DNA of 64,000 bases from assembly GCA_019096065.1 (NCBI GenBank), contig JAGUCH010000004.1, positions 7,006,001 through 7,070,000 on the forward strand, written 5' to 3'. Below, one piece after another: positions 47,380-59,204 of this stretch. The notes beneath the pieces were generated by a model. The model was not told where the DNA came from. It did not search any database and was given only the letters and a program-made list of their open reading frames with translations. This DNA comes from Paracyclopina nana (Eukaryota; Arthropoda; Copepoda; Cyclopoida; Cyclopettidae). Numbering within the stretch: the first letter of the stretch is position 1; every line of letters starts with the position of its first letter. A program made the position numbers and the translations under genes.

Positions 47380-50300
47380 TCTAGTCCAAACTTAAGTCAT
47401 GCAAGTCTAGGCTATAAAACTTGACTTAGCTTTCAGGGATGAAGTCTCATCAAGGAGTGGTCATTGTTTCAATTCAAGCTCGGAAATCTGGTTAACTAGG
47501 AATAAATCTAATTAAAAGTCCCATCAAGGAGTGGTCTTTTGCAAAAGTCAAGTCCAGTTCTTAGTAACTTAAGAAAGCTTAGCGAAATAAGTTTTTGTGC
47601 ACTCTTACTTAAAGCAATGCTATCTAGTCCAAACTTAAGTCATGCAAGTCTAGGCTAAAAGAACTTGACTTAGCTTTCATTGATGAAGTCTCATCAAGGA
47701 GTGGTCATTTTTTCACTTCAAGCTTGGAAATCTGGCTGGCTAGGAATAAATCTAATTAAAAGTCCCATCAAGGGGTGGTCATTTGCAAAAGTCAAGTCCG
47801 GTTCTTAGTAACTACAGAAAGCTTAGCCAAATAAGTTTTTGTGCACTCTTACTTAAAGCAATGCTGCCTAGTCCAAACTTAAGTCATGCAAGTCTAGGCT
47901 AAAAGAACTTGGCTTAGCTTTCAGAGATGAAGTCTCATCAAGGAGTGGTCATTTTCTCACTTCAAGCTTGGAAATCTGGCTGGCTAGGAATAAATCTAAT
48001 TAAAAGTCCCATCAAGAAATGGTCATTTGCAAAAGTCAAGTCCGGTTCTTAGTAACTACAGAAAGCTTAGCCAAATAAGTTTTTGTGCACTCTTACTTAA
48101 AGCAATGCTGCCTAGTCCAAACTTAAGTCATGCAAGTCTAGGCTAAAAGAACTTGACTTAGCTTTCATTGATGAAGTCTCATCAAGGAGTGGTCATTTTT
48201 TCACTTCAAGCTTGGAAATCTGGCTGGCTAGGAATAAATCTAATTAAAAGTCCCATCAAGGAGTGGTCATTTGCAAAAGTCAAGTCCGGTTCTTAGTAAC
48301 TACAGAAAGCTTAGCCAAATAAGTTTTTGTGCACTCTTACTTAAAGCAATGCTGCCTAGTCCAAACTTAAGTCATGCAAGTCTAGGCTAAAAGAACTTGA
48401 CTTAGCTTTCAGAGATGAAGTCTCATCAAGGAGTGGTCATTTTCTCACTTCAAGCTTGGAAATCTGGCTGGCTAGGAATAAATCTAATTAAAAGTCCCAT
48501 CAAGGAGTGGTCATTTGCAAAAGTCAAGTCCGGTTCTTAGTAACTACAGAAAGCTTAGCCAAATAAGTTTTTGTGCACTCTTACTTAAAGCAATGCTATC
48601 TAGTCCAAACTTAAGTCATGCAAGTCTAGGCTAAAAGAACTTGACTTAGCTTTCAGAGATGAAGTCTCATCAAGGAGTGGTCATTTTCTCACTTCAAGCT
48701 TGGAAATCTGGCTGGCTAGGAATAAATCTAATTAAAAGTCCCATCAAGGAGTGGTCATTTGCAAAAGTCAAGTCCGGTTCTTAGTAACTACAGAAAGCTT
48801 AGCCAAATAAGTTTTTGTGCACTCTTACTTAAAGCAATGCTGCCTAGTCCAAACTTAAGTCATGCAAGTCTAGGCTAAAAGAACTTGACTTAGCTTTCAG
48901 AGATGAAGTCTCATCAAGGAGTGGTCATTTTCTCACTTCAAGCTTGGAAATCTGGCTGGCTAGGAATAAATCTAATTAAAAGTCCCATCAAGGAGTGGTC
49001 ATTTGCAAAAGTCAAGTCCGGTTCTTAGTAACTACAGAAAGCTTAGCCAAATAAGTTTTTGTGCACTCTTACTTAAAGCAATGCTGCCTAGTCCAAACTT
49101 AAGTCATGCAAGTCTAGGCTAAAAGAACTTGACTTAGCTTTCATTGATGAAGTCTCATCAAGGAGTGGTCATTTTCTCACTTCAAGCTTGGAAATCTGGC
49201 TGGCTAGGAATAAATCTAATTAAAAGTCCCATCAAGGAGTGGTCATTTGCAAAAGTCAAGTCCGGTTCTTAGTAACTACAGAAAGCTTAGCCAAATAAGT
49301 TTTTGTGCACTCTTACTTAAAGCAATGCTGCCTAGTCCAAACTTAAGTCATGCAAGTCTAGGCTAAAAGAACTTGACTTAGCTTTCAGAGATGAAGTCTC
49401 ATCAAGGAGTGGTCATTTTCTCACTTCAAGCTTGGAAATCTGGCTGGCTAGGAATAAATCTAATTAAAAGTCCCATCAAGGAGTGGTCATTTGCAAAAGT
49501 CAAGTCCGGTTCTTAGTAACTACAGAAAGCTTAGCCAAATAAGTTTTTGTGCACTCTTACTTAAAGCAATGCTGCCTAGTCCAAACTTAAGTCATGCAAG
49601 TCTAGGCTAAAAGAACTTGACTTAGCTTTCAGAGATGAAGTCTCATCAAGGAGTGGTCATTTTTTCACTTCAAGCTTGGAAATCTGGCTGGCTAGGAATA
49701 AATCTAATTAAAAGTCCCATCAAGGAGTGGTCTTTTGCAAAAGTTAAGTCCAGTTCTTAGTAACTTAAGAAAGCTTAGCGAAATAAGTTTTTGTGCACTC
49801 TTACTTAAAGCAATGCTGCCTAGTCCAAACTTAAGTCATGCAAGTCTAGGCTAAAAGAACTTGACTTAGCTTTCAGAGATGAAGTCTTATCAAGGAGTGG
49901 TCATTTTTTCACTTCAAGCTTGGAAATCTGGCCAGCTAGGAATAAATCTAATTAAAAGTCCCATCAAGGAGTGGTATTTTGCAAAAATCAAGTCCAGTTT
50001 CCATTTCTTAGTAACTTAAGAAAGCTTAGATATTAATAATCTTTTGTTTCCTCTTTACTTAAAGCAATGCTGTCTAGTCCAAACTTAAGTCATGTAAGTC
50101 TAGTAAGTCAAGTAACTTAATAGCAGATAGTCAAAAATGCGTTTTTGTGCACTCTTACTAAAAGCAATGCTGTCTAGTCCAAACTTAAGTCATGCAAGTC
50201 TAGGACTTGACTTAGCTTTCAGAGATGAAGTCTCATCAAGGAGTGGTCATTTTTTCACTTCAAGCTTGGAAATCTGGCCAGCTAGGAATAAATCTAATTA

Positions 50301-50740
50301 AAAGTCCCATCAAGGAGTGGTCATTTGCAAAAGTCAAGTCCGGTTCTTAGTAACTTAAGAAAGCTTAGCCAAATAAGTTTTTGTGCACTCTTACTTAAAG
50401 CAATGCTGCCTAGTCCAAACTTAAGTCATGCAAGTCTAGGCTAAAAGAACTTGACTTAGCTTTCAGAGATGAAGTCTCATCAAGGAGTGGTCATTTTTTC
50501 ACTTCAAGCTTGGAAATTTGGCCAGCTAGGAATAAATCTAATTAAAAGTCCCATCAAGGAGTGGTCTTTTGCAAAAATCAAGTCCAGTTTCCATTTCTTA
50601 GTAACTTAAGAAAGCTTAGATATTAATAATCTTTTGTTTCCTTTTTACTTAAAGCAATGCTGTCTAGTCCAAACTTAAGTCATGTAAGTCTAGTAAGTCA
50701 AGTAACTTAATAGCAGATAGTTAAAAATGCATTTCAATTA
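47380..50740 (+). repeat. satellite-like tandem array, 244-bp unit, about 13 copies
   Basis: GTCTCATCAAGGAGTGGTC recurs at a strict 244-bp spacing (TCTCAT or TCTTAT at 47445, 47689, 47933, 48177, 48421, 48665, 48909, 49153, 49397, 49641 and 49885, then 50231 and 50475 after a diverged, longer unit). Internal units are nearly identical, outer ones diverged, as in an array homogenised from the centre. Each unit carries the box twice, 74 bp apart. No ORF. Confidence 0.92.
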
Positions 50741-51189
50741 AGCTGTTTGCTACGAAGCGCTATAAAAGCCGCGATTTCTGTCAAGAATGATTTATAAATT
50801 CTAAGTAAAACCTAAATGATTTTTTCTTTCATAAGCTTAAATGTCTCAGCTAACTTTCAGTTAGAATAGTAGTTTCAAAAAGTAACTTAATAGCAGATAG
50901 TCAAAAATGCATTTTGAGCTTTTTGCTACGTAGCGCCATTTAAGCCGCGATTTCATTTGAGACTGAATTAAGAATTCTTACTAAGATCTAAATGACAATT
51001 TTTTACGTAGCGCTACATAAGCCGCGAATTCAGTCAAGACTGAATTAATTCCTCCTAAGATCAAATTGACTTGTATAATTTTAATCTCAATGGTCTTAGG
51101 AAACTTTAAGTTAATACAATTTATTATAAGTAACTTGAAAAGCAGGTAAATATAAATGAATTTGGTGCACCTTGAGCCTTATTATTAAT
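50741..51189 (+). repeat. diverged repeat flank
   Basis: Degenerate units repeating TTTGCTACG(A/T)AGCGC…AAGCCGCGATTTC… about every 90-180 bp; no coding frame. Confidence 0.5.
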
Positions 51190-51390
51190 TATAGCTCTTA
51201 AGTCTTATTATGGAGTGGTCATAGCTATTCATGTCCCATTATGGAGTGGTCATAGCTATTCATGTCCCATTATGGAGTGGTCATATTGCATGTCCCATCA
51301 GTGTATAATACGATAGGAAAAGTCAGACTGAGTCCCATCAGTGTATAATAAAACCATAAGGTCCCATCAGTGTATAATAAAAATAGAAGG
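51190..51390 (+). repeat. two minisatellites with the same boxes
   Basis: Three units of about 35 bp (TATGGAGTGGTCATAGCTATT plus CATGTCCCAT) are followed by three units containing GTCCCATCAGTGTATAATA. Both halves reuse parts of the box in the 244-bp array. Confidence 0.75.
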
Positions 51391-51889
51391 TCTCATATTT
51401 TGATGAAACTTGTCAAAATGATAGATTTTATGGTCTAGTTTCAGAAAAAAATTACCCCAGCTCCCTCTGATCACCAGGAGCTGAGAAATCGCCGAGTGGT
51501 CAATTTGTCCATCAGTGCTACATAACGTCCTACCTTTGACCACTCGTCCTATCAGTGCTACAGTGCGCACGAATATATGATTACACAGGGAAGTGCATTC
51601 ATCAATACCATTAACACAGAAGTCACATTGAGGTAAGCGGAAAGGCAAAAATCCGCACAATGAGCAGAGTCCACATTTTCTTTCGCAATTAAAGGATTGA
51701 GGATCAACACCATCAAATGTCTCCCTGCAAATCCTACAAATGTCAGCAGTGCATTCATTGTTGGAGCTAAAAACATGTATGAATGTATGCTTAGCAGTTG
51801 TAAGCAGAGCAACCATACCTTCTTTGCCACACGTTTGCCAAGCAACATGTGCTCAAAAGTAATAGGAGCAGAACCATAAATGAATTCAT
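51367..51889 (-). CDS. small Cys-rich secreted protein
   Basis: Exons 51889-51819 and 51766-51367, phase 2 junction, 52-nt intron; 156 residues if read to the first stop. A signal peptide (MNSFMVLLLLLLSTCC) precedes a segment with about twelve cysteines in 60 residues (ECTADICRICRE, CERKCGLCSLCG, CDFCVNGIDECTSLC). After that the cysteines stop and the frame enters sequence that repeats the local minisatellite box; its stop codon lies in the box. The true end may therefore be earlier, or the C-terminus may have been replaced by repeat expansion. Family not recognised. Confidence 0.55.
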
Positions 51890-52149
51890 GATTTTATTAT
51901 AATCATCAACTATTATCGAGCAAAGGATGCTACAACTGACGTCAGAGCGCTCTTCTTTGTGCTTCTTTAAGTTCAGACATGGCAAGTAAATCAAAAAAAT
52001 GGGCGCATGCAATCCATCGTCTGACTTTGTGACAAAGAAATTGCTGCTTATTCAGTTAATTCAGTAAAAGATCGCATCAATAAGCTCTGCAACTCAAATG
52101 AAAGGTTTATCAACGAGGCTACATCTTGCATGATTCCCATAGATCATCT

Positions 52150-52390
52150 CGGATCATTGACTTGAGAGAAAACCTAACCTAGACTTTGTCAACCACCCCT
52201 AGAACCTATATTTTTTCTGAAAGCAAATGTCCCAAAGGTTTGTTTGGTGGTAGTTTTAAAATCTTGGCCTATCCCTCCTCATAACAAAAAACGTCACAAA
52301 TCATTTGTAATATAATAAATTAAAAGTTTGGCACTCCACTCCATATCTCCTTTTCTGGCCATTCTAGCGATTTGCTTATGAAAGAAAAAA
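52150..52390 (+). repeat. third, diverged copy of the 45.1-kb repeat family
   Basis: Shares CATTGACTTGA, TTTTTTCTGAAAG, GTTTTAAAATC(T/C)TGGCCTAT, AAAACGTC and CTAGCGATTT in the same order as the left arm and centre at 45105-45490. Confidence 0.55.
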
Positions 52391-52573
52391 AAATCACCAA
52401 GTCCTTTTGATTTTATGAGGGGTCTTAGAAGATGTATTCAGCAAGAAAAGCGTGCAGAAGAGATCTAGATATTTTTTAAGATTTTATGTCATATGTTTTC
52501 TCTCAGGTCAATGTGGGCTTCAACAACGTACTTTTGATGATAGTGCAATATTAATCACTCACAAATGCAAACA

Positions 52574-55500
52574 TTATAAAGGGTTGTTCGGATCTTTTGC
52601 TAGCAAACCCATCTCTTGCAGAGCAACAGTGGCCGCATCCGACTTGGCCTTCTTCTTGTTGTCACTCGCCACAGTGGGCTGGTACTCACAGCCGTTGACA
52701 GCAACCTTAAATATGTACTGCTTTTTGTGGGGAGGACCACACTCAAAAATCTGCGTGAAATTCGGTGGACCCCATCTCCGCTTAGAGGCCAATTCCATCA
52801 AAGCAGACACTGGGTGCTTGTGAGACAAGTCTTTGCAAGCTGTCAGAGTCATAACGCCATCCCTTTTGGCCTTTTTTACATCTTCTTCCGCTGCCATGAG
52901 TCCCTTCTTGTCCATTTTTATATCCAAGGTCAGAGGATCGACCTCACCAGATCTCGTCTTGCCAAGACCTTCTCCCTCACTCCACCCCATTTTCTTGAGC
53001 ATAAACTCTCCAAATCCGCCGGAAACTTTTTGAGCCTTCGAAAATTGCTCCTGTCGTGCCCAAGCTTGAATACCCATGGACAACTCGGCTTGCGAGAGGA
53101 TTTTTGCACCGGTGTGACCAGTGAACTGTCCGGGCTTGTTCTTAGACTCTGCCCACTTGGACATTTCCTTTTGGGCTTCATACATGTTTTTCAAAGCCTC
53201 GGCATCATTTGGATTTTCTGACAATTTTTTCATTGCATTTAGCCTCTGACTGACAATGGATGAAATGTCCTTTAACGGTTCTTCAATAGCGTCGAAAACT
53301 TTCTCAGTAGCTGGGGCTGAGGAAGCAGGAGGAGGAGAGGCAATTTCAGCATCTTTAGACATTATGATAGTTTCAGGGGGCTCGGGCATGCCTCCAAACA
53401 TAATGACACCAAGAGGGTTTGAAGAGTTGAATAGCTCCGCCTCAGTTAGAGCTGACTCCACAGGTTCTGTTTTGTCCTCAATGGCTTTTATTTCAGGTGG
53501 ACCAGTAAGCTCCGCAAGTGGATCCACATCAGCCTCTTTGACTCTGTGTGCGTTTCCTGAGCTGACAGGGAACTCGATCATTCTGTGACTCATGGCTGCA
53601 GTTTTCATAGCTGGAGTCAGCCTCTCAGCCGTGACACCAGCTGATAAAAAGGGGGTAGGAATCGGCCGATCCTTGACCTCAAATGGATGATGCAAGTCTT
53701 CGCTATTCCCATACAGCAAGTCGTCGTCCTCGTCGAACTCATCAGTTATGCCTTTGGAGGCAAGTTCTCGGCAGAAATCAGTCAACTGTCGAAGAGTCTG
53801 ACCACCAGACTTTATGGCAATAAGTCGGTCATGGTCCATGCCCATCAAGTTATCAGAACTTAGCAGCTTGACAGCATTCCGTTTGGCAATAGCCAACAGC
53901 TTGGCTTTGTCAATTTCTCTGTTAGAACCGCGGAAGCTCCGTTGATTATCACCTGCTGGAGATCTAGATCTTCTTCTTGATTTATAGTAGGAGTCTCGGT
54001 CCTTATCTCGATCTTGATAACCTCTGCCATCCCTAGAGGATTGAAAGCTTGGGAAAAATCTGTCATGCCTGTCTCTTGATCTCGACCTCCGCCTGGTAGA
54101 GGGTCTATCTCTTGATCGGGATCTGCGTTCCACCTTTGACTTGGATCTAGAGCGAGAATGCCTCTCTGATCTTGATCGTGAGCGCGAACACTTTCGATAG
54201 CTCCTGCTCGAATGCTGGAGCTTTTTGCCCATGCTCCTACTACATGATTGCTCATCCTCTGAATGCACTTCTCCTTCCTCTTTTTCCTCTTCATTTTTCT
54301 TTGGAAGCTTTTCCTGGCTTTTCTTTTGCGACTCGATGTACTTCTCTCTCTTCTTACGTATCTCTTCAATTTCATCCAGAGACATTTTCGAAGTGTCCAC
54401 TTTTTTGCAAGAGGGCTCTTTAATTTTCTGGTCGCTCGATTCAGCTTTTGGTTTAATCTTTTTGGCCTTTTGGTCACTCATGGCTTCCTTCTCCTCAGGA
54501 TCTTTTGATGATGCACCTTCCTTCTTTGCTGCACGAAATTGCTCCTCCATTTGCTCCTTCAGCACTTCTTCGTAAGTTTTACCACCATTATCTGCGTCTT
54601 TCCTTTTCCACATTTTAACCCTGAAAAAAGAGTCTCTCAACATTTTGCATGTCGTGTTAAGGTATTAGCTTTTACTTGTCATCCCAAGTGAAGAGATCAG
54701 GATCCAACGGTTCCGCCACATACTTTTCACTTTCCTTGACCACCAGATCTTGAATTTCTTTCATTCTTTTCAGACGCTTGAGCTCATCCGTTTCAGAGCT
54801 AGGCGATCTTGACTTCTGTCTCTTGTTTGAGGCAGAAGATGAGCTTGAAGGTTTAGGCTCTCTGCGCTTATCATCGGCCAAATAATAATGCCTCCCTCTC
54901 TTTTCCTAGTCAAAATGAGGATTCAAAAAGTTAATATCACTACACAAAGGGCCTTTTTCTTACCAGGTGCTCAGCCTTCTTCTGTATTTCCATAGCTTCC
55001 CACCGATTCTCCCAAAAGTTATCTTCATGACTAGAGGAGAATCTTTTCGGGGGTCTTTGCTCCTCTTGCCCTGAATGCTTACTGCCGCGATGATCTCTGG
55101 AGCTCCTGTCATCAAAATGGGATCCTCTTCCACGGTATTTGCCATAGTCCCTATTGTGACTCCTATAATATTCTCTATCACTGCTGTCATAGCCCCTTTC
55201 TCGGCCTCTGTCACGGTCTCTGCTATCACCATGAAAGCTTCTGTCACGGTATCTGTCTTCGCCTCGAGAGCTCCTGTCGCGGTCTCTGTCATGATTCATG
55301 TAACTTTTATGGCTGTACCTATTTACACTATCAGGAGATCCGGGAAACCTCTTCCTTTCATCCAAAAGAGGAACTGATTTTCGCTTGCGATCATTGTTGG
55401 TAGGACTCAGTGGCCTTGATTTCCTCTTTGGAGACTTCTTCTTTTTCTTCTTCTTCTCCTTCTTGGCCTTCTTGGCCTTTTTAGAAGAACCTTTATGCGA

Positions 55501-55614
55501 AGGCGAAGAAGCAGAATCCTCAGCTTCTCCGTCTTCTAGAGAAGGCTGCTTGATAGAGTTGAAAAGCTCACTCAGAATTTCATCAGAAGTTTTTGTTTGC
55601 TCCTCACTACTCAT
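52574..55614 (-). CDS. SON: SON, RS-domain splicing protein with G-patch and dsRBM
   Basis: Exons 55614-54964, 54905-54676 and 54620-52574, phases consistent, introns 58 and 55 nt; 975 residues. SON is a nuclear-speckle protein that supports splicing of weak-site transcripts. In order: an acidic N-terminus; a Lys-rich run; an Arg/Asp-rich region (DRDRDRSSRG); a segment with WENRWEAMEIQKKAEHL; RS repeats at about 430-515; a conserved block (FPVSSGNAHRVKEAD); the G-patch at 827-862 (MGWSEGEGLGKT); DLSHKHPVSALMELASKRRW (a SON hallmark); and the dsRBM to 968. It lacks the huge repeat region of vertebrate SON. The start is the first ATG after in-frame upstream codons that lack one. Confidence 0.93.
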
Positions 55615-55793
55615 TGCTTTTACCAAAATAATTTTCGCCCCAGAAAATACCTTTTTTCTGCAATGAAAATTATTCACTCCAGACCTTCAGTCTTTCTGCA
55701 ATATTAGTTGTTTTTAAACTGAATCGAATGTAAGTCGAGCCAACTCTCTGAAATTCTCAGCTTGACGATGACATTACAAACATAAGAGAAGTG

Positions 55794-56302
55794 AGCCAGA
55801 GTAGTGATGGAACGAGTTTGAACTCGACTCGGTAACTCGAAAGGCTAACTCGACTCGGACTAAATAAGCATTTAACTCGAACTCGCTCGAAAAATATTTC
55901 GGGAGAGCGCGGAAAACTCGGAAGCAATTTTAGCAAACTCGTGAGTTCGAAAAAAATTAGAAAAGGAAAATTAGGCCAACCTGCTCAATATTCAAAAATG
56001 GCTAATAAGCTAATATATATGCAAACCAACTTGTGAATGGGTTTTGAGTGCTATCTTCTTGTAGGACAGTTTTCTAATGCATCTATTCCCAGCTAAAATA
56101 TAAAAATATAATAAAACTGCAAGTAACAACGCAGGTTATGTAGCAATGCCTGAAACTCGAATCAACTCGGATTTTGAAAATTGCCAGCCCGACCTAGCTC
56201 GTTTTCCATTAGAGGCAACTCGAACTCGCTTGGAAAATTTTTCAGCAACTCGGAACTCGCTCGAACCCAATTTTTTCGACTCGTTCCTTCACTAAGCCAG
56301 AG
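55794..56302. mobile_element. hAT-like MITE with 8-bp target duplication
   Basis: The element at 55802-56294 (493 bp) begins TAGTGATGGAACGAGTT and ends with the complement of TAGTGAAGGAACGAGTCG. It is flanked by the perfect 8-bp duplication AGCCAGAG (55794-55801, 56295-56302). The interior is packed with ACTCG/CGAGT words, forming subterminal repeats. The 8-bp duplication and TAG.G.TG-like ends fit hAT. It lies in the promoter region shared by SON and the LIM gene. Confidence 0.88.
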
Positions 56303-56592
56303 GCTAAGATTACTAGAGAAGCGAAATTACGTCTCTTTCTGATATAGCGCTGATTTCGGCGTTACTCTAAATGGGATTTTTATTGTCAAAAAAAGGCCGA
56401 GTGTGGCATTTTTTGAAAGTGTACGGTTATATAAAAGGTATGAAAAAGATAACTTATTGACGCGTAGCAGAAAAGTGGAATGTTTACATTTTTGCTTCGC
56501 TTCTCTTATAATCTAAGCCTCTGGACTGCAGCAACTTGTTGCTTGGCTATTTCTTTGTTTACCATGTGAAATTGGATCTTTTTTTCTGGAAA

Positions 56593-58543
56593 ATGTCGAG
56601 AGTTGGCCGGTTGTCCTTGTCTCCAGACCCTTCAAATGGGTCCATCGAGGCACCCCTGTACAAATCAGGCCTAGTTTTACACCAACAAGAGCGCAATTCG
56701 CCCAATTTTCAGTCCTACAAGCAGCACGACTACGTGAACACGGATTACATCTTGCACACTGGATCTTTGGCGAGTCGTGGCAGCCCAAAGCAGCCACAAA
56801 TCCCTCACAAAGGACTGGTCTCCTGGAGATCTGCTCAATTCGAGGCTTTTTTGAAAGGAACTTTGTCGAGCCCCAAGCCGGCTGTTAATGGGAACAAATC
56901 CGTGCCAAATTTGCTCAGCTTGACTGATGTTGCCAAATCTTCACCCTTCCAATTGGTCCATCCTAAGACAAGTGTTTCACATAATGCACCAACGAGTCGG
57001 ACCAGTCCAATGCCTGGATTCCATAACAAGGTAAATTGCCCGTGACTTCATTTTTGCAATATAAGAGAGTTTTAGCTGATGACTCACTCTTAGAATTGTG
57101 TTTCTACAGACTTGCTTTTTTACAGTCACCACATCCTGCTTATCAGCAAAGTTTCCAGAGAGATCAACAACAGCAGCAACAAATCTACCAGAATCTCACG
57201 CCGCCGCCCATGAGCAGCTACCAGTCCAAGATCGAAAATCAGGTGAAATTGATTAGCCACCAGAATCAACAGACCTACATGAGCAACATGCACATCAGGG
57301 TGCCCAGCCAAGACTCGAGCACTTACAGTGACTCCAGAACCTACATAAATGTTGGCCAGCCTGTGGCCATTGCCTCGAAAAAAGGAGTTTTGCTCAACCC
57401 TTCTTCAACCACGCCTAAAATCCAACCACCCAAGGCCAACTTGAAGGCCAACCACATTCCAGCCATTCCTCGATCTCAAGTGGTCAAAAAGGTCATGGAG
57501 CCTTCATACAGCTCTCTGCTTCAACACCAAGGAGAGCATAGTCAGGCCATCTATGCAAACTATGACTTCAGATCATCTGACGGCAGCAACACTGAAGAAG
57601 ACGCTGTACTCTACACTTCCCCACCTTCTCCTGTTTCTTCATCCTATTCTGAGCTCCGAGTTGCCACGAGGGTACCCTTGGGAGGACATCCATTGCCACC
57701 CTACATGAATCCTCAGGCTATGGTCTATGACTCCTTGTATGAGCCCATCCAAAACAATCCTGGAGGTCAGCAACAACAACCCCAGCATAAGCCCAACTTT
57801 GGCCTAGGAGGTCCAAGCAGTCACTATGATGACTACTTTGGACCTTGCTCCAAATGCCTAGAAGGAATTGTGGGAGAAGGCACAGGCTGTTCAGCCATGG
57901 GCAGGCTGTATCACATAAGATGCTTCACCTGTCACAATTGCCATTGCCAGCTCCAAGGCAAGCCTTTTTATGCCCTTGACGGAAAGGTAAATTCATGGTG
58001 TCTTTAGTAGTAATGGCAGTCTCATTGATCTTATATGTAAATTTAGCCCTTTTGTGAAGCTGATTACTTAAACACCCTGGAAAAGTGCTGCAATTGCTTG
58101 AAGCCCATTCTGGATAGGATTCTTAGAGCCACTGGCAAGCCATATCATCCAACTGTAAGTATCCCAGTAATTCTTAGTGTCCAAGTGATTTTGAAAAATT
58201 TGTTTAGTGCTTCACTTGTGTGGTTTGTGGAAGGTCTTTAGATGGTGTGCCATTCACTGTGGATGCTACCAATGCCATTCACTGCATTGAAGACTTTCAT
58301 AAAAGATTTGCTCCGAGGTGTTCAGTGTGCAAAAATCCCATCATGCCTGAGCCTGGTAGAGAAGAAACTGTTCGCGTGGTTGCCCTTGATAGGAGCTTCC
58401 ACGTCCAGTGTTACAAATGTGAAGATTGTGGCCTTTTACTGTCCTCCGAGGCTGAAGGCCGTGGGTGCTATCCTTTGGACGACCATGTTCTCTGCAAAGG
58501 CTGCAACACGAGACGAATCCAACTTTTGACTCAAGGCATTTGA
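56593..58543 (+). CDS. zyxin/LPP/TRIP6-family triple-LIM protein
   Basis: Exons 56593-57030, 57126-57986, 58047-58154 and 58208-58543, all phase 0; 580 residues. A Pro/Ser/Gln-rich N-terminal half (poly-Gln QQQQQQ near 160) precedes three LIM domains. LIM1 is at about 387-440 (CSKC…CFTCHNC), LIM2 at about 446-505 (CCNC…CVVC), LIM3 at about 507-570 ([13 protein letters not shown]…CEDCG). [20 protein letters not shown] and [23 protein letters not shown] are diagnostic of the zyxin/LPP group. These proteins sit at focal adhesions and shuttle to the nucleus. Arthropods usually have one zyxin gene, so Zyx is the likely orthologue, but the LIM sequence alone does not separate it from LPP or TRIP6. 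The frame extends upstream of 56593 without an ATG. Confidence 0.92.
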
Positions 58544-59204
58544 AAGTAACTTGTTTTCAATTCACTATTCTTGGGATCTGCATTTACTTGTAACGAATGC
58601 AATTAAATTTCATTTTTACAACCTTTGAGAATGTCACCTTTTTCAACGCATACATCCAATATTTCATTAGAAACACTTGGATTGAACATCTTTTTCATCC
58701 TTTTAAAAGGAATTATCAATTATTAGCATTGCTAATCCACTGAGTTTACATAAGTTATCCAGTCCAACTTTTAACTCAAGGGATTTGAAAGTAACATGCA
58801 ATCTACATCACATTTTATTATTGCAACTGCATATAACGTTATCAAGCAGTGAACTGCATCGACTTCTGTAAGGTGGCTGTGACATTTAGCTAACTTTACG
58901 TCAAGTCAGTTTAGAATGAGCTCCTTTCCTGTGAGTGCAAAATGGTCCTAGATGAATTATTAATTATCAAGCATAACTCACTTGCTGATGATAGATGATA
59001 AAACTCCTTGAAGCATCATTTGTAAAAAAAGTGCAGTGAAAGTTCCGTTTTTCGGTATCTTGTTTTAATTTCACTTTTTTCTAAATCAGCAACTCTTGAG
59101 ATAGTCAATTTATTCAGTATCCTTGTCATTGACGCTAGGTGATATGAAAGTAATAATCAAAACTTTATTCAAGTAATATTTCACTTAAATCGAATTCAAT
59201 GTGA
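58544..59204. other. convergent intergenic region
   Basis: Between the LIM gene and the kelch gene, which converge. It contains a partial duplication of the LIM gene's end (TCCAACTTTTAACTCAAGGGATTTGAAAG-like at 58760-58790 versus 58518-58546). No ORF of note. Confidence 0.5.

Noticed and set aside
47380..50740. CRISPR array
   Set aside because: Repeats are contiguous 244-bp units in animal DNA, without unique spacers or cas genes.
53860..54477. Long antisense and alternate-frame ORFs over SON's RS region
   Set aside because: They are by-products of Arg/Ser codon bias in the real frame.
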